From contig LLEY01000057.1 of the NCBI GenBank assembly GCA_001414485.1, positions 62,001 to 126,000 of the forward strand: a stretch of DNA of 64,000 nt, written 5' to 3'. The position numbers and the translations under genes are program-made. This DNA is from Calycina herbarum (taxonomy: Eukaryota > Ascomycota > Leotiomycetes > Helotiales > Pezizellaceae). Positions 10,333-21,744 of the stretch are shown here, piece by piece. The notes beneath the pieces were generated by a model. It ran no database searches and was not told the origin of the DNA. It saw only the letters and a program-made list of their open reading frames with translations. Position 1 is the first letter of the stretch. Every line of letters starts with the position of its first letter.

Positions 10333-10959
10333 ATGCCTTAATTCACTGCCCAAGAACTCCAAGCTGCTATTGATAATGGTATGCTTAGAGCTTTTATTAA
10401 TAAGAACGAAGACACCTACCTATAAGGCCTACGAGACCTACTCTCGCTCTATAACCAGACTACTATCGACAAAGACACTGTAGAGCAAGTACTACACGTC
10501 GCTGAAGCAGATGCCCTACGAGAAGCCAACGAGTATAATTAATAAGCCGCTAAATTTAACAACTGTATTACAACTCTTAATAATAAAAACCAATGCCTAT
10601 AGTAGGCCGCTTCTATAGCCACTTCTACGAGTAACTCTTAAACCGAGGAATTACTCCGGATTTACTAAAACCTCTCTACTCTACTTATTCGATCCGCCTC
10701 TTATACTAACCTAGCCAAGTTTAGCAGTAGCTGCTAATCTACTACTAAGCTACAATTATATATTATTAATCTTAAAGTTAAGCTTCGTACTAACTCTAAC
10801 TAGTTTCCTACTAAATTAGAACGAATAACTTACGTCTTATTAACTCTAGAGAGAGAGGTACGTAAGTATATCAACTCTTATCTTAACGACGCTAGTAAAT
10901 TTACTATAATAAACTTAGTAGAAGATATATTAGACGTCTATTATAGTAGTAATTAAGGA
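10333..10959 (+). pseudogene. Gag-like gene in the right palindrome arm, RIP-inactivated
   Basis: From ATG at 10333 the frame reads MPQFTAQELQAAIDNGM with several CAA/CAG codons turned into stops. It ends in a block typical of gypsy Gag capsid: LKVKLRTNSNQFPTKLERIT (about 10767-10830), then a region similar to the WKHV/FTSV part of fungal Gag proteins. There is no zinc knuckle or pol downstream. The longer uninterrupted frame over 10214-10483 is an out-of-frame shadow of this gene. Confidence 0.6.
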
Positions 10960-11111
10960 ATAGATTATTTACGAAGAAGGAAGGAAGAGAGAAGCTCTTT
11001 CTTAGCTATTTATATATCTATAGAAGTATATATCCGCGATATTCGCAATCTCGCTTAGCGAGCTTAAAAGCAAGCTTATTTACTAAATCAAAAACTCTTA
11101 TAACGTTCTAC

Positions 11112-11563
11112 TATAACGAAACTTAAATAAACTAAACAAAGGTAACTAAGTCTCGATAGTTGGTATATAGATAAGAAGTATAGATACGCCGATATGTTTA
11201 CTTAGAAGTGAACTCGTTACTTATATCAAAGATGTTAAATAAGATAATAAGATTACTAACTAAAGTTAAGTACGAAACTCCTAACTAAGTAGTAGACGTA
11301 CTAGTATATATAGAAGTCTTTATACTACTCTAGATCCCTTCTTAAGAATAGATCTCTAGATCTCTCTAGATCCTCTACGAGATCCGAGGGGATCTATTAT
11401 ATAACTCTTAATATAATCCTAATAATAAAATCCCGAGGTTCTTAAGTACTACCTACTTTCTAGACCTTCTCTTATATTACCTTTCCTTCTCTAGATACTT
11501 GTGTCTTATTCTATTAGAACGCTGTCTAGACTACTTACTACTACTTATACGTGATTCGTAATA
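11112..11563 (-). repeat. 3' LTR of element 2 (452 bp)
   Basis: TATAACGAAACTTAAATAAAC at the plus-strand start and GTGATTCGTAATA at the end (TGTCACGAATCAC on the minus strand after correcting C-to-T changes). Same family as the other four LTRs of this type in the window. Confidence 0.85.
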
Positions 11564-11689
11564 CTATCCCCTTCTTAGCTTAGCGTGTCCTTATACTTAA
11601 GTATAAGCTAATAAATTTCGTTAGAATATTAGCAGTATCTCTTCTTTTTATTATATCCTACTCTATATAAAAGAAAAGAGAAGAACGAA

Positions 11690-12110
11690 TGTCGCTTATA
11701 AAAAATATTAAAATAGCTTATAATAAAATATTACCGTGTTCTTACTACGCTTCTTAAAAACGTAGATGTTTTCTTAACTCCTTTAAATCCTTCTAATACT
11801 TCGAATACGTTCGGTCTAAACTGAAATATAACAGAGCTAATAACGCCTAGGAAAAGAACGTTCCTCGAGTTAGCGACTAGGCTTCTATTAAGAAGTAAGA
11901 AGAGAAGCTTAAGAGAGAGGAAGAGGAGACGATAGTAAAAATCCTATAGTTATAGAAATAAAAAGCTTTCTTAAAAGAGAGATAGCGTAAGATGTCTTAT
12001 TAGAGGCTTCGCTTTCTCGATAAACTTAATATAGCTAAGATAGAAGAAAAGGAGAAGAAGGAAAGAGAGGAGAAGGAAGTAGAGGCCGCTCTGTTCTTTT
12101 CTAACCTTTT
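11690..12110 (+). pseudogene. Antisense accessory ORF of element 2
   Basis: Opposite in strand to pol. Reads CSYYASQKRRC (CX2CX6C with one Cys now Tyr) near 11740-11772 and YFEYVRSKLKY (the second motif with all three Cys now Tyr) near 11800-11832. A Glu/Lys-rich coiled-coil stretch with LKREEEE at about 11908 and EKEKKEREEKE to about 12090 follows. Stops are at former Gln codons. Homologous in layout to the antisense frames of element 1 and element A. Confidence 0.6.
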
Positions 12111-12179
12111 TATACTCTTTCTTAACCCTGTCTTTTTAGAGGTATACTCTTCTAACTATATAATATAAGCAGACCTGGG

Positions 12180-14834
12180 TTTTAGTAGTAGAACTTCTGA
12201 AGTTCCTCTGAATAATAGTTAAGGCTCTTCTTAGGTTCTTATATATTTTCTAAATATAGGTAATTTAACTATTTAATTAAATACTTAACTTGTCCTCTAA
12301 TAAGTCTATAGTTAAGAATCCTCTCGACTTTATACTCGGCGTTTAGGTTTACTAGTTGAATTTCTATAAGTAGAGCTAGTAGTACTCCTAGTAGTACTAG
12401 TTTAAGTAAGAATATATAGAATACTAGATAGATGTTTATAGTTTTCAGTAGTACTAATTTATAATTCAAAGGTCCTCTAACTCGTTTGATTTTAAATAGT
12501 CTAAGTTTTTTATAATCTAATTTATTACTTAGTCTTTTTATATTAATATTCTTTTATACTAAGTAGACTTTATCTCTCTCTTTTAACGTTAGCTTCTAAC
12601 TACGTCGTTTATTATAGTAGTACACGTTTTATTTAGCTATAAACTATAAGTCCTTTATAAGTTCTTTATATAACTCTTTAATTTTTAAGACCTAAATATA
12701 AGTAAGCTAATTATTAATAGTTGTAAATAATAGTTCTTAATATACTGTTAATTTATACTTATAATTAGCGTAGAATAGCGTAACACGTATTATTTCTATT
12801 ACTAAACTATTATAGACAAACTATACTAAGAGCAGCAGCTCTACCTAGTTGTTTTACTAGTAGTTTATATAATAACAAAGATATGTTTTAACTACTTAAT
12901 TTATACGTTCGTTTCCTCTATTCGTCTAGAGGTGAAAAGCTATAGAAAGCTTCCTTTTCGCACCTAGTTATTTTATAAGAGTAACCTAGAACTTAGAGGT
13001 AAAGAGTTTATCTCTATCTAAGAGTATTTCTTCTAGTAGTCTATATCTTAAGACTACCTCTCTAAGGAATATAAATACTAACTCCTTAGTTATACTTAAC
13101 TCTATATATAGTACTAAAATTATATATTTTATAAGTCGTTCTATAATAACTAGGATCAAGTTATACTTAACTCCTGTTATTAGATCTTTAGATTTTAGTA
13201 GCTTAATAATAAAATCCTAAGATATTAATTTCTAAGGTGTTTATAGTATTAGAGTAGTATCTATCTATCTATAAGGTATATAGTAGGAAGTCTTATTCCT
13301 AGTATAGGTATTATACTCTACTATTACTTCCTTAACTATTATAGATAATTAATTAATATAGTAGTGTTTCTTTATCCGCTAGATAGTTCTATAGACTTCT
13401 TAATAACTATATACTAGTACTACGTAGTATTTCTAAATAAATTCTTTTATATATAAGTTAAGAAACTAAAGTTTTCCTTTCTTATATCTGTCTTTATAGT
13501 TTTATTCTTCTTATAAATAGTATATATTAATATCTAGTCTCTATTCTAGGTTTCTTTCTTCTTAAAGTATCTAGAGTCGTTTCTTCTTCTAAGTATTCTA
13601 TATCTTATTTCTCTAGAGGTCGATTTCCCTAAGTATTATAACCTTATAGACTATTAGAGCTAAATCTCTATTCTTAAGAGTTTTTAAGATTATAATCTTC
13701 TTATACTCTTTATTTCCTTTATATCTAGGTTTCTAGCTAAGAGTATTAGCTTAAGTGTTTAATATTCTACTTATATAATATATAACGATATTAAATCTTA
13801 ATAATATTTTAGACTATTTTATTAGTTATCTAGTTATAATTTTCTTTATTTTTATAAACGTTCTTAAATTCTTATAGTTAGTTAGAACTATAATTAGATA
13901 CTTTACTTCTTAAAGGTATATTCTCTAGTATTCTAAGGCTAGTACTATAGCGAGTAATTCTTTGTCAAAGATACTATAGTTCTACTATACTAGATTAAAT
14001 ATTTTAGAGTAGTATATAATAGATATAAGCTTCTCTTTACTATTTAGTTATAAGTGAATTATATCTACTACTATATCTAAGGCGTCTATTTCTACTATAC
14101 TAGACTTATCTACGTTAAAATTATATAAAATAGGTTTTTCTACGAATTTCGTCTTAATTTTTTAAAAAGTATTCTTAGCTTATTTACTCTATATAAACTT
14201 AATAGCTTTTTTAATTAGTACTAATATTAGTTTAGTAATCTTTATATAGTCTCTAATAAATAGATAATAGAAGTTTATAAATTTAAGAAAGGATTATATA
14301 TCTTTTATATTCTCTAGTAATTTCTAGTTTAGAATATTCTAGATCTTTACTAGATCTATTTCTATTTTTTCTAAGCTAAATACCTATTTTAGGAAAAGTG
14401 TCTAAGTTACTCTAAACTCGTATTTCAAAAGTTTAAGATAGGAATTTACTTTTAGTAGTTATTATAGAACTTTCTTTATATATCTCTTATATTTCTCTTC
14501 TTTTTCTAAGAAGATTAGAATATTATCTAGATAATAGATTACTATTATTCTTAGAAGATCTTCTAAAATATCGTTGTTTTATCTCTAGTATATAGCTAGT
14601 ATATTATAAAGTCTAAATAGTATAACTATATATTTATAAAGACCTAATAGTAAGATAAACGCCGTTTTCTATTCGTCTCTGACTTTTATTTATATAAGTC
14701 TATAAGCGTTTTATTAATCTAGTTTCGTAAATCGTACTATCTTATCTAACTTATTCTATAAGTACTAGCTAGTAGACAGCGGATAAGCGTTCTTAACTAT
14801 AGTATAATTTACTTCTTAGTAATTAATATATACT
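12180..14834 (-). pseudogene. Ty3/gypsy Pol of element 2 (partial), RIP-inactivated
   Basis: Minus-strand order from high to low coordinate: RT (14834 to about 14250), RNase H (about 14130-13900), integrase (about 13650-12600), chromodomain (about 12400-12269). A 66-codon open stretch at 12469-12269 covers the join from the integrase tail to the chromodomain (EYKVERILNYRLIRG). The RT N-terminus, protease and gag are absent. Confidence 0.82.
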
Positions 14835-15280
14835 TATAACGAAACTTAAATAAACTAAACAAAGGTAACTAAGTCTTAATAGTTAGTATATAGATAAGAA
14901 GTATAGATACGCTGATATATTTACTTAGAAGTAAACTCGTTACTTATATTAAAGATATTAAATAAGATAATAAGATTAATAACTAAGTTAAGTACGAAGC
15001 TCTTATCTAGATAGTAGATATACTAGTATATATAGAATCTCTTATATTACCTAGATCTCTATATAAGCCTAGATCCCTAGATCTCTTTAGACTCTCTAAA
15101 GGATCTAAGAGAATCTACTACGTAACTTCTAATAGTTATCTAATAGTAAGATCCTAGAATACCTAAATACCTTTATATTACTAATTCTCTCTAGTATTAC
15201 CTTCTATTTCCTAGATCTTATATCTTATTCTATTAGAACGTTGTCTAGACTACTTATTATATATAACGTAATTCGTAATA
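14835..15280 (-). repeat. 3' LTR of element A (446 bp)
   Basis: TATAACGAAACTTAAATAAAC to TAATTCGTAATA; aligned with the 45719-46173 LTR it carries many more G-to-A and C-to-T changes. Confidence 0.85.
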
Positions 15281-15439
15281 CTATTCTCTTCTTAGCCTAG
15301 TATATCTTTATACTTAAGTATAAGCTAAGAAACTTAGTTAGAGTACTAGTAGTATCCTTTCCTTTTTATTATATCTTATCTTATATAGAAGAAGAAAGAA
15401 GAATAAATACTTCTTATAAAAAGTATTAAAATAGTTTAT

Positions 15440-15830
15440 AACGAAATATTACTATACTTCTACTATACTTCTTAAAAGCGTAGATATTTTATTAATTCTT
15501 TATAATTCTCTTAATATTCTAAATATATATAATTAAAGCTAAAATATAACAAAACCGACGACGTTTAGGAAAAGAACGTTTCTTAAGCTAGTAACTAAGC
15601 TTCTATTAAAGAGTAAGAGAAGAAGCTTAAGAGAGAGGAGAAGGAAGCGATAGCGAGGATTCTACGGTTATAGAAGTAGAAGGCTTTTCTAAAAGAAAGG
15701 TATTATAAAATATTCTATTAAGAGCTTCGTTTTCTTAATAAACTCGATACTACTAAGAAGGTAGAGAAGAAAGAGAAGAAGTAAAAAGAAAAACAAGAGG
15801 TAGAAGTTATATATCTAGTAGCCTTATCTA
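15440..15830 (+). pseudogene. Antisense accessory ORF of element A
   Basis: Third copy of the antisense frame. The N-terminal Cys motifs are heavily decayed, but the Lys/Glu-rich helical part (from about 15580, with LKREEKEAI near 15633-15660 and a KK/EE-rich end near 15770-15810) is clear. Stops lie at former Gln codons. Confidence 0.5.
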
Positions 15831-15912
15831 TCTCTATTAGCTCTTAATCTAAGCTAAGTCTTAACCTAGCTTTTCTTAAGACTTTTCCTTCTAACTATAA
15901 GATATAGATAAA

Positions 15913-16013
15913 CTGTTAAGATTTAAGTTTAGTGAATAAGTTCGGCTATTTTTCGGAAATTAATTCGTATACTATGTAGTTTAGTTAAATAGCCTTCCTT
16001 ATATATAGTAGGT
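15913..16013. other. Short foreign patch inside element A
   Basis: About 100 bases that start TGTTAAGATTTAAGTTTAG and contain TTTAGTGAATAAG, a word also present near both ends of the palindrome at 9290-11108. They replace about 1.5 kb of element A. Could be a remnant of a small transposon or filler DNA from a repair event. Confidence 0.4.
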
Positions 16014-16065
16014 ACTAAATCTCTATTTTTAAGAGTTTTTAAGATTATAATCTTTTTATACTCTT

Positions 16066-16248
16066 TATAACGGCCCTCTACAAATACACTATAAGAGATG
16101 CTTGTAGAATAGTATCTGTATTCGAAGAAAACTAAACTAAAGAGAGAAGAGGAGAGTTAGTACGCTCTGTCTCTATTTATGTATACTAAGCGAGACTTCG
16201 GTAGAACCTCGGCACGTGATCCAGTCGTATGTGACTAGGACTGTTACA
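16066..16248 (-). repeat. 3' LTR of element B (183 bp)
   Basis: TATAACGGCCCTC (TG to TA by RIP) to GGACTGTTACA. Contains GGCACGTGATCC and a conserved block shared with the other LTR. Confidence 0.88.
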
Positions 16249-16419
16249 CCACCCCCTCCTTTAACCGGGCCCTCTCTAACCAAGCCGCTTTGTCTTCTGT
16301 AGCTATAGGGTCGTTACTCTCTAATTCGCTGTAATTGTCTCTTCCTGCCTCGTACGCCTCTAGCTACAAAGGAAGAGCCTTTAGAGGCCCGTCAGCTGTT
16401 AGATTCGCTAAATAGAATT

Positions 16420-19400
16420 CCTTTAATATATGTGGCGAGTAGGCTACGTAGCGAGCTAGGTACTAGTTAAGGTCCTCGTTATAGCTCTTCTACTTTAATT
16501 AGTAGTAAAGAGACTTCTATCGCGTCTTACTTATAAGTACTTCCTTAACCTCCTATTCTACTTCTTTGTTAACGATAATCGGTAAAGGTAGCGTACTTAC
16601 TTATCTAGGCAGAGGATCGTCTAAAGCTTTATATAACTTCTCTGGTACGAAGATAGGATAGACTCTAATAGAGGATAGTAACTAGAGTCTAAAAGCAGAG
16701 CTAACTTCCTTAAGGATCTTAAAAGGTCTAGCCATCTAGTGGTCTAACTTCTAGCTAGGTCTTTATGTATTCTAGTCCTTTATAGTAACAAAAACTATAT
16801 CGCCGACTCTAAAGTCTACTTCTTATCTATATCTATTCACGTCTCGTTCTTTCTTTTCTTAAGCTTTTACTATATTTACTCGGCCAACGTCTAGTACTTC
16901 TTAAAGAGTCTTCGTAACTGTTGTAGCTTCTTCTTATAATAGCCTCTCTTATATAGTCGAGGGTTTAGGCGTATACTAGTCAAAAGACGTTCTTAGTAAG
17001 TAGCCCTTTTGTAATTCGAACAAGGACATTCTAATAGTACTATAAGGTAGTATAAGCTAAGCGTGGTCTATTATTAGAAGTAGCTCTAACTAATTATTCT
17101 AGTAGTAATTTATATACGGCCATAAGCGCTAATCTAGGTACCGGTTTATAATTTCGGTTTATCCGTCTGTCTAGGCGTGATTTACAGTCGAAAGTCGAAG
17201 CCGGACGCCGAGGATTCGCGTAAATTCTCGCCAGAAGGCAGAGATAAACTAAGGGCCTCTATTAGAGACAATACTTTCTAGGATTCCGTAATATCGTAAT
17301 ATATACTGTAAGTATAGCCTAGCTATCTACTTAGCTATTACTTCCTTTTAGCACGAGATAGAGATAGATTGTTTAGATAATCGGTCGATAACTACGAATA
17401 CGTTGTTAAAGCTATACTTGTTAGCTAGGAAGGATTTAAAGTCTATTACCACGTGTTACTATATACGTAATAGGACTAGAAGTAGGTGTAGATAACCAAG
17501 GGTCTTATCTCTTAGTACATCTACTCTTCGACATTTATAACAGTTATATACGTATTATATAATATTAGACTTTATATTTCGCTAGATATATCTTGAGCAA
17601 AGGATCTAGTAGGTCTTGTCTCGTCTAGGGTGGGCTAGTAGTACTTGGTTGTATGCTTTATAGACTAGGTCTGTCTATAAAGTATCGATATCTGGTACTA
17701 TTAAGTAGCCTTAATAAAGCAGTAGGTCTTCCTCTAAGACGTACGGAGAGTCTTCGTCGTTCTTAGCTTGTAATCGTAAAGCTTGAAGTGTCTTAGTATC
17801 CTTATTTGCTTTACGGATTCGTTTAGAGAGTGTAAGAGACTCCTAGAAGTGGTCGTCGTTGACTAGAGCTAGTGTAATAAAGCTTATTTCAACTCTAAGG
17901 TCTTTAAGTATTTCTATATCAACTTATTCTTTTGTTAAAAGCGTATAGGTCTAGTATTATTCTTTTAGCTTCTTCTAAGTTTGTAACTCGTCTGTTTTTT
18001 ATATTAAAGCGTCCGCCTTTCTATTCTCTTTTCTAGAATAGTATATTACTATAAAGTAGTATTTAGCTAAAGCTTTAGCCTATCTAGCTTAACGTATAGT
18101 AAGCTACTTTATTGTTATAAAGTACTTGAGTACTTTATAGTTAGTATAAATACGAACTTTCTCGTGTATACTTTGTAATTCCGGTCTCTATTCTATAAGC
18201 GAGCGTACGATTATAAGTATCTCTTTATTATAAATCTTATAATTATACTTAGCTAAGGATATAACCTTACTAAAGTAAGCTACTAGGTACTATTCGCCGT
18301 CTACTTACTGTTATTATAGTATCCCAGCGATTATCCTGTCTAAGGCGTCTGTCTCGATTATTATAGGAAGCTCTAGAGAGTAGTAGCGAAGGACTGGTGC
18401 TGTTGTAAGGTATTCTTTCAGCTACTTAAAAGCGTCCTAGCAGCTTTTGTCAAAGTTAAAGAGTACGTTATCCTTTATAAGACGTATAAGTAGTTTTATA
18501 ATAATTCTATAATTCTGTATAAACCTCCGGTAGAAGTTATAAAAGCCTAGGAAGCTTTAGACGCCTTTTACTATATCTAGTACTTACTAATTCTAAACTA
18601 CTACAACTTTTTCTAGATCTACTTTAATACTATTAGTCCTAATAATAAAGCTAAGGTATTTTGTCTTCTTAACGTTAAATTCGTATTTCTTAATATCTAC
18701 TTATAAGCTAGTATCTCGTAGTTGCTAGAGGACTTTTCGTATATATTCCTTATACTCTAATATATTTAAAGAATAGATAAGGATGTTGTCTAAGTAAGTA
18801 GAGCAGAAATCGTTTAAATAGTTGAAAAGTACGTCGTTTATATACTGCTAGTATATAGATAGTCTATTTATAAGTCTAAAGAGTAGAACCTTATACTTAT
18901 ATATTCTATAATATATATAGAAAGTAGTTAATTCTTTAGAATTAGGATCTATTCGTATATAATAGAAAGCTTAACAGATATCGAGTTTTATAAAGATATA
19001 AGCTTAGCTAATATAGGCTAGCATTTTATTAATAAGAGGAAGTAGATAGTAGTCTTTTTAAGTAAGGTTATTAAGCTTCTAGAAGTCGATATAAAAGCGT
19101 AATCTTCTGTCTACCTTCTTAATAAATAGTACTAGAGTAGTAAAAAGGGACTGGCTATACTCTATAAATCCCTTATAAAGGTTGTCTAAGATGTATTCCT
19201 TTATAGTAAGTAGCTCTTTAGTCGACATCTTATATAGTAGGGAATATCTAAGAGTATCTATTCCTTCTAGCTGTATTTTATAGTTGTAATATCGATAAGG
19301 TAGTAGGGTATCTAAAGCTTTCTTTAAGAATACGTCTATAAAATCTACATACTTCTCTAAAACCTCTAGTATTACTATATAATCCTCTTCTCGTCTAGCT

Positions 19401-21500
19401 ATGATACTGTTAATCTTATATAAGCTAGTAGTAAACATCTCGCTATCTTCCTAAAGTAAATAGTAGTATATTCCTACTACGGATATAGTAGAGATGTTGA
19501 TTATTATAGAAGGTTCTTACTTTAGAAAGGGCTTTCGTTGATAGACTAGGGTAAGTACTTTCTTAGGTAATCCCTTGAGTTCCTGTTTTATAATCTAGTA
19601 TTATGCTTATATCGAAGACTAGTAGTTGCTTTCGTAGATTATAGGTACGTATTCTAGATGTTCTATTATATAGAGTTCTAGAATAGATCGGCTATTCTAT
19701 CTTTATAATTCGTCCGTTTCTATTATAAGGTTATAAGCGTCTGCTTAATTCTGGTAAAAGAGTATAGGGTTCTTAGGATAAATAGCTTTATACGAGAGAG
19801 GGGTAGGCTGCTAAGTAGAGAAGTAAGGCTTAAGTTCCTCTAGCTAGAGTAACTTTTAATAAGTTATGTTAATATTAATATAAAAGTATTTAAAGAATTT
19901 TTAGCTGAGGATAACGTTGTATAATCCTAGGTCTAGTAGAATAAAGGGTATGTTAAAGAATTTATAGCTATCTAATATATAATTAGAGAGGAGGTAGTAA
20001 GTAGCTTCTCTGCTAATCTCTCTATTATATCTGCGAATCTTTATAGGTATAGGAAGTCTTTTTATTTTAAGGTTATAGAACTTCGCTAAGTCGTAGCTGA
20101 ATTAGGCGTCTATAAAAGAGAATATATTTACTCCTAGGTTACTAAGAGTAGTGGTTTATATACTATATCTATTAATTATTATTATATTAGGTAAAGTAAA
20201 CGCTTTTCTACTAACTAATAACTATAGATTAATCTTAAAGAGATTAATCCTATATTTACCTAAGGTAGAGTCTTCTCTTAGGTATATTCGTTTCCTGACT
20301 TAGATCTAGCTTCTTCTTCTTTCTCTAGCTTACTTAAGTCTACCTTCTTATAGACTCTTAGCTATGGGTAGGACTTGATATAATAGCCGACTTCTCTATA
20401 GTTGTAATATATATTAGTAGAGGGGTAAATGCTAGCTACGCGAGTAGGAATTTCTAGAGAACGTATAGCTGTAGCTGTATTTATAGCTATAGTAGATAGA
20501 TACTTACTTATACGCTTTCTAGCCTTTTCTTCTATAATGTCTCGTAGGTCGTTGTCGACGCTACTAGTAAGAGTATAAAAGAGGTCTATGTCTCTCTTAG
20601 CTTAAAGTCTAACAACTATAAGAGCTTGTTAGAGGTTGATAGTTAACTTATTAAAAAGGTTGTTAATTCTGTCTTACTTTAGAGCCTTAGACTTGTCTAC
20701 CAGCTTCTAGAACTTTGCTTAAAACTCGTGGAACGTCTCTCAAGCTATTCGTAGCTCTTAGTACTTCTTATAAGCCTTGTTACGAACATACGGACTAACT
20801 GTAATATTACAGAGGTAAGCTAGTATCTCGTTATAAGTAGTGAATCGGTTATTAGTATTAAACTTATATTTTAGGTAAATATAATTACATACTTGGCTAG
20901 TAGTAGCGTGATATACTAGATTCATCTTTGCCTCCTTAGATTCGAAGTAGTCGGTATTAATATATAGCTTTACTATAATTTCAGTCTCCTAAGTGTTATA
21001 TATAATCTAGTCGTCTTCTATCGTAAACGTACGTAGATTTTCTACTTTACTAGTCTTCTTAGAAGACTAGGCAGCAGGAGTGGATTAGGTAACCTTTTCA
21101 GCTTTAAGCTCTATAAGAGTGTATTTACAGCGTACGTGTATTTCTACTACTTAAGAGGTAGATCTAGTATTAACTTTAAGGTAGTAGACCTTATCTATGA
21201 GAGTAGTTATCGTCTAAAGGATTTATTATAAGGCATCGTCGACTATAAGAGGAGGAGGTAACTTAGACTTTACTGCTGTAGAAGAGCTAGTAGTAGCCTT
21301 ACTAGTAGGTGGAGGTAGTAGTACTATGGCTTAAGAAGAGGTCTTAGTCTTTTAAGAGCTGGTGTTAATAGTAGGTAGCAAAGGTAAAGGTAAAGGTAGA
21401 GGCTCTTCGTCTGATTACTTATCGAGCTAGTTAAGGGAGGAGCGTTGTAACTTATTACTATGTATAAAGGGATTTGTTATAAGGTGAATGTATATGTTTT
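16420..21500 (-). pseudogene. Gag-Pol of element B, RIP-inactivated
   Basis: Minus-strand order: Gag with a CCHC knuckle whose Cys/His are partly Tyr (CYNYREVGYYIKSYP, near 20420-20370); aspartic protease region about 20200-19900; RT about 19400-18600 (an intact 119-codon piece at 19438-19079 includes DVFLKKALDTLLPY and ends LRFYIDF, followed by KLNNLT further on); RNase H about 18400-18050 (ETDALDRIIAGIL); integrase about 17650-16950; chromodomain about 16560-16430 (WEVKEVLI-type block, W now stop). The polyprotein tail ends just before the 3' LTR. Order and motifs are Ty3/gypsy, chromovirus type. Confidence 0.85.
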
Positions 21501-21561
21501 CGTTCGTTAGTTTTAGGATATTCGTATGCCTTCCTAGGCGAGAGTATGAGTTTAGTTTTAG

Positions 21562-21744
21562 TGTAACGGCTCTTTATAAATATACTATAAGAGATGCTTA
21601 TAGAATAGTACCTGTATTCGAAGAAAACTAAACTAAAGAGAGAAGAGGAGAGTTAGTACGCTCTGTCTCTATTTATATATACTAAGCGAGACTTCGGTAG
21701 AACCTCGGCACGTGATCCAGTCGTATGTGACTGGGACTGTCACA
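21562..21744 (-). repeat. 5' LTR of element B (183 bp)
   Basis: TGTAACGGCTCTT to GGGACTGTCACA, same length as its partner, with TG...CA ends intact. Confidence 0.9.

Larger units (their letters stand above)
9290..11108. repeat. 1.8-kb palindrome, two inverted arms with a gag-like gene in each
   Basis: The left arm (about 9290-10189) is the reverse complement of the right arm (about 10214-11108). They are separated by about 25 bases around 10190-10213. Outer ends read TGTAAGAGTTTTTGATTTAG on the left and CTAAATCAAAAACTCTTATA on the right. The arms are very similar (the two 89-residue frames over the centre differ at 6 positions) although both are RIP-mutated; the left arm has an extra 15 bases near 9330. 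Each arm encodes the same degraded gag-like protein, transcribed outward from the centre. Confidence 0.85.
11112..14834 (-). mobile_element. Ty3/gypsy LTR retrotransposon (element 2), 3' part, minus strand
   Basis: Reads on the minus strand from within RT (14834) through RNase H, integrase and chromodomain to a 3' LTR at 11563-11112. It is broken inside RT at 14834, exactly where the 3' LTR of element A begins. Its missing 5' end may be represented by the gag-start fragment and LTR at 46174-46681, but no matching target duplication supports a simple insertion. Confidence 0.85.
16066..21744 (-). mobile_element. Element B: complete-structure Ty3/gypsy retrotransposon (5.68 kb), TSD CTCTT
   Basis: LTRs of 183 bp at 16066-16248 and 21562-21744, flanked by CTCTT at 16061-16065 and 21745-21749. 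It lies inside element A's integrase region. Genes run on the minus strand: gag (about 21500-20430) with zinc knuckle, protease, RT, RNase H, integrase and chromodomain. All are RIP-damaged; one 119-codon stretch at the RT N-terminus stays open. Confidence 0.9.

Noticed and set aside
10214..10483. 89-codon open frame over the palindrome centre on each side as a conserved protein
   Set aside because: It has no ATG at its start (TTG) and lies in a different frame from the gag-like gene, whose stops fit RIP at Gln codons. Its match to the mirror frame at 9916-10185 is due to the palindrome.
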